Shown one piece after another: positions 4,315 to 6,187 of a stretch of DNA of 6,187 nucleotides. The notes beneath the pieces are model-generated. The model did not search any database and had not been told where the DNA came from. It saw only the letters and a list, made by a program, of their open reading frames with translations. How positions within the stretch are numbered: position 1 is the stretch's first letter; each line of letters opens with the position of its first letter. A program made the position numbers and the translations under genes. The stretch is from Dehalococcoidales bacterium (GTDB lineage Bacteria; Chloroflexota; Dehalococcoidia; Dehalococcoidales; RBG-16-60-22), in the NCBI GenBank assembly GCA_030639445.1, contig DAOWCR010000078.1, forward strand, positions 1 to 6,187. The letters run 5' to 3'.

Positions 4315-6187
4315 CTAGCACGGCCGCGTCATCGCCTGGCGGCACCGGTTCAGGATGGAGATAACCTCAAACGGCTCCTCAATCAGGGGAAAGGTGGGCA
4401 CGCCTTTGGGTTCCAAAAAGGACTTGGCCGCCTCCATGTGCTTTTTCTCCCCGCTGAAAGTTACGTAAAGCGGTTTCTCCGGATACTTTTGGGCCAGCTC
4501 GACGAGAAAGTCCAGCGGAGGTACGCCGACGTCATCGGTAAGCATCAGAATGGGCACGATGGCGTCAATGTTGGCGTCTTTCATCAGCGCGTCTATCGCC
4601 TCCCGATAGCTGTATTCGATGCCGTGCTGTAAAGCCGAGGGCCAGATGTCCACCGGATTACGCATCCGGATGTAAGGCGGGCTGATTTCCTGCAGATGCT
4701 GGCGGGTGCCCTCCTCAAGGTCAGGCACCTCCAGGCCCCAGCGCTGGTAGCACATATCCGCCAGGACCACCAGCATGGCACCGGATGGCGCCAGGAAACT
4801 CACCCCGCTGCCCCTGGGCAGCGGCATAACGGCCAGGGCTTTGGCGACAAGGAAGAGATGAGAATAGTCGTATAGGCGGGTAACTCCGGCCTGGTTAAGG
4901 GCGCCGTCAATAATCCGCTCGTCCGAGGCCAGGGCCGCGGTATGGGTCACGGCGGCCCGTGAACCCTCCCGGGTACTGCCGCCCTTGAGCAGAAAGACCG
5001 GCTTGAGACGCGTCACCTCGCCGGCTACTTCCATAAAGCGACGCGGCCGCTTGATACCTTCCAGGTACATAAATATCGCCCTGGTCTCTTTGTCTTCGGC
5101 ATAATATTCAAGCGCCTCGCTCTCATCGATGTCTATCTTGTTGCCCAGCCCGATGACCCTGGCCACGCCAAAATGCTCCCCGGTGGTAATGTAACGCATG
5201 GTGTGGGTAGCGAAGTTGCCGGTCTGGGCAATGTAAGAGATATTCCCCCGGGGAATCTTACCCAGCGGGAAAAAACCCGAGGTGAAGTGGTGCGGCGTGG
5301 AGGTGTGCCCGGAGGTATTGGGGCCGATGGCGCGGACGCCGGTCTCGGCAATCGCCCGGGTAAGTTCCTCCTGCAACGCCTCCCCCGCCTCGTCTACCTC
5401 GGAAAAACCCCCGGCGGCGAGCACCACGTATTTGATGCCCCTAGCGGCACAGTCTCTCACCGCCTGGACGGTGGTGCTGGCCGGAGTCATGATGATGGCC
5501 TGCTCCACGCCGTCCGGCAGGCTGGCAAGCGACGGGTGGACGGGCATACCCATGATTTCGCCACCTTTCGGGTTGACCAGGTAAAGTTTGCCCGTATAGC
5601 CATTGGCCAGGATATTTTTAATCACCACGTACCCGGCTTTGCCCGGCGTGGCCGAAGCGCCGATTACGGCCACGCTGTCCGGCTCAAAAAACCGGGCCAA
5701 ATCGTTACTCCGGGACGATTTTTCAAGTTCTTCCGGAACGGCCTGTTTCCCGGAACCAAGCGTGACCAGGGCATCCACCGCCACCGGCTGGCCGTTGCGC
5801 CGGATTTTTAATGGATTTATGTCAACTGACTGCACTTCTTCGTATTTCACGCCAATCTCACCGAGAGTCACCAGGACCCGGGACAGCACGTCCAGGTCAA
5901 CGGCGGCTTCTCCCCGGAAAGGCTCCAGAATCTTCCGGTGCTGAATCTCCTTGACCATTGCCCGGGCATCCCAGGAAGTAAGCGGCGCCACCCGGAAGAC
6001 AACGTCCTGAAAGACTTCGGTCAGAACGCCGCCCAGGCCGAACATGACACAGGGGCCGAACTGGGCATCTCTGACCAGGCCGCAGACCAGTTCCCGGTCT
6101 CCTTTTACCATCTCCTGCACCAGCAGGGCTTCACTACCCGGAATCCCCAGCAGGCGGCGGCCTTCTTCCCTGACCTCCCCTTCGCCG
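4315..6187 (-). CDS. NDP-forming acyl-CoA synthetase, beta-alpha fusion (5' end outside window)
   Basis: A 623-residue C-terminal portion of an ADP/NDP-forming acyl-CoA synthetase. Family members interconvert acyl-CoA + NDP + phosphate with free acid + CoA + NTP, giving substrate-level ATP in fermenting cells. Visible residues 1 to about 142 are an ATP-grasp (beta-type) domain: LVQEMVKG at 22-29, FGPCVMFGLGG at 43-53, HRKILEPFRG at 83-92 and VDINPL at 121-126. After a linker comes the CoA-binding domain from about 165 (VAVIGAS, 172-178). The succinyl-CoA-ligase-like domains follow, with GPNTSG (288-293), AQTGNF (320-325), GLGNKIDIDE (346-355), the predicted phosphohistidine H415 in THTAALA, and NPVDIWP (510-516). 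The frame stays open to the right edge, so the GTG at 6120 is internal. Perhaps about 100 N-terminal residues are missing. The order beta then alpha is the reverse of the alpha-beta fusion in proteins such as PatZ. Acyl substrate is unknown; acetate is only one possibility. It ends 58 bases upstream of lysA. Confidence 0.9.
   Translation of the reverse strand, partial: GEGEVREEGRRLLGIPGSEALLVQEMVKGDRELVCGLVRDAQFGPCVMFGLGGVLTEVFQDVVFRVAPLTSWDARAMVKEIQHRKILEPFRGEAAVDLDVLSRVLVTLGEIGVKYEEVQSVDINPLKIRRNGQPVAVDALVTLGSGKQAVPEELEKSSRSNDLARFFEPDSVAVIGASATPGKAGYVVIKNILANGYTGKLYLVNPKGGEIMGMPVHPSLASLPDGVEQAIIMTPASTTVQAVRDCAARGIKYVVLAAGGFSEVDEAGEALQEELTRAIAETGVRAIGPNTSGHTSTPHHFTSGFFPLGKIPRGNISYIAQTGNFATHTMRYITTGEHFGVARVIGLGNKIDIDESEALEYYAEDKETRAIFMYLEGIKRPRRFMEVAGEVTRLKPVFLLKGGSTREGSRAAVTHTAALASDERIIDGALNQAGVTRLYDYSHLFLVAKALAVMPLPRGSGVSFLAPSGAMLVVLADMCYQRWGLEVPDLEEGTRQHLQEISPPYIRMRNPVDIWPSALQHGIEYSYREAIDALMKDANIDAIVPILMLTDDVGVPPLDFLVELAQKYPEKPLYVTFSGEKKHMEAAKSFLEPKGVPTFPLIEEPFEVISILNRCRQAMTRPC

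Noticed and set aside
5173..5811. A 212-codon open frame on the + strand, opposite the acyl-CoA synthetase gene
   Set aside because: It lies wholly antisense to a well-supported gene, its protein has no recognisable family features, and long antisense frames are expected in GC-rich coding sequence.

Overview
The window reads as ordinary bacterial chromosome, with dense, intact housekeeping and metabolic genes and short intergenic gaps. I see no phage, transposon, CRISPR, tRNA or rRNA signal. Base composition looks moderately GC-rich by eye. The gene content (an NDP-forming acyl-CoA synthetase with fused domains, a PSP1/RicT protein next to holB, a small chromosomal HNH nuclease) would suit a Chloroflexota/Dehalococcoidia-like or other anaerobic bacterium. 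That placement is an inference and I cannot confirm it from sequence alone.

Left part, + strand. The 3' end of an aldo/keto reductase gene runs in from the left edge (to 422). After a 79-base gap holding a plausible promoter comes a complete gene for a 167-residue HNH nuclease-family protein (502-1005). It ends only 6 bases from the stop codon of a gene on the other strand.

Right part, - strand, read from right to left. A fused NDP-forming acyl-CoA synthetase (cut by the right edge, ends at 4315) is followed by lysA (4256-2934), holB (2854-1799) and ricT/PSP1 (1806-1012). A good sigma70-type promoter lies in the 58-base gap before lysA, so lysA-holB-ricT may be transcribed from their own start as well as by read-through. 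holB and ricT overlap by 8 bases and are probably translationally coupled. The holB-ricT pair is a known conserved neighbourhood in Firmicutes; here lysA sits upstream.

Functionally the window mixes energy metabolism (acyl-CoA to acid plus ATP), lysine synthesis, the replication clamp loader and a putative Fe-S regulatory subunit. There is no obvious single pathway. The points most worth a second look are the beta-then-alpha domain order and altered loops of the acyl-CoA synthetase, the orphan HNH protein, and the RicT homologue whose partners are not in view. I did not find a convincing new multi-gene system.
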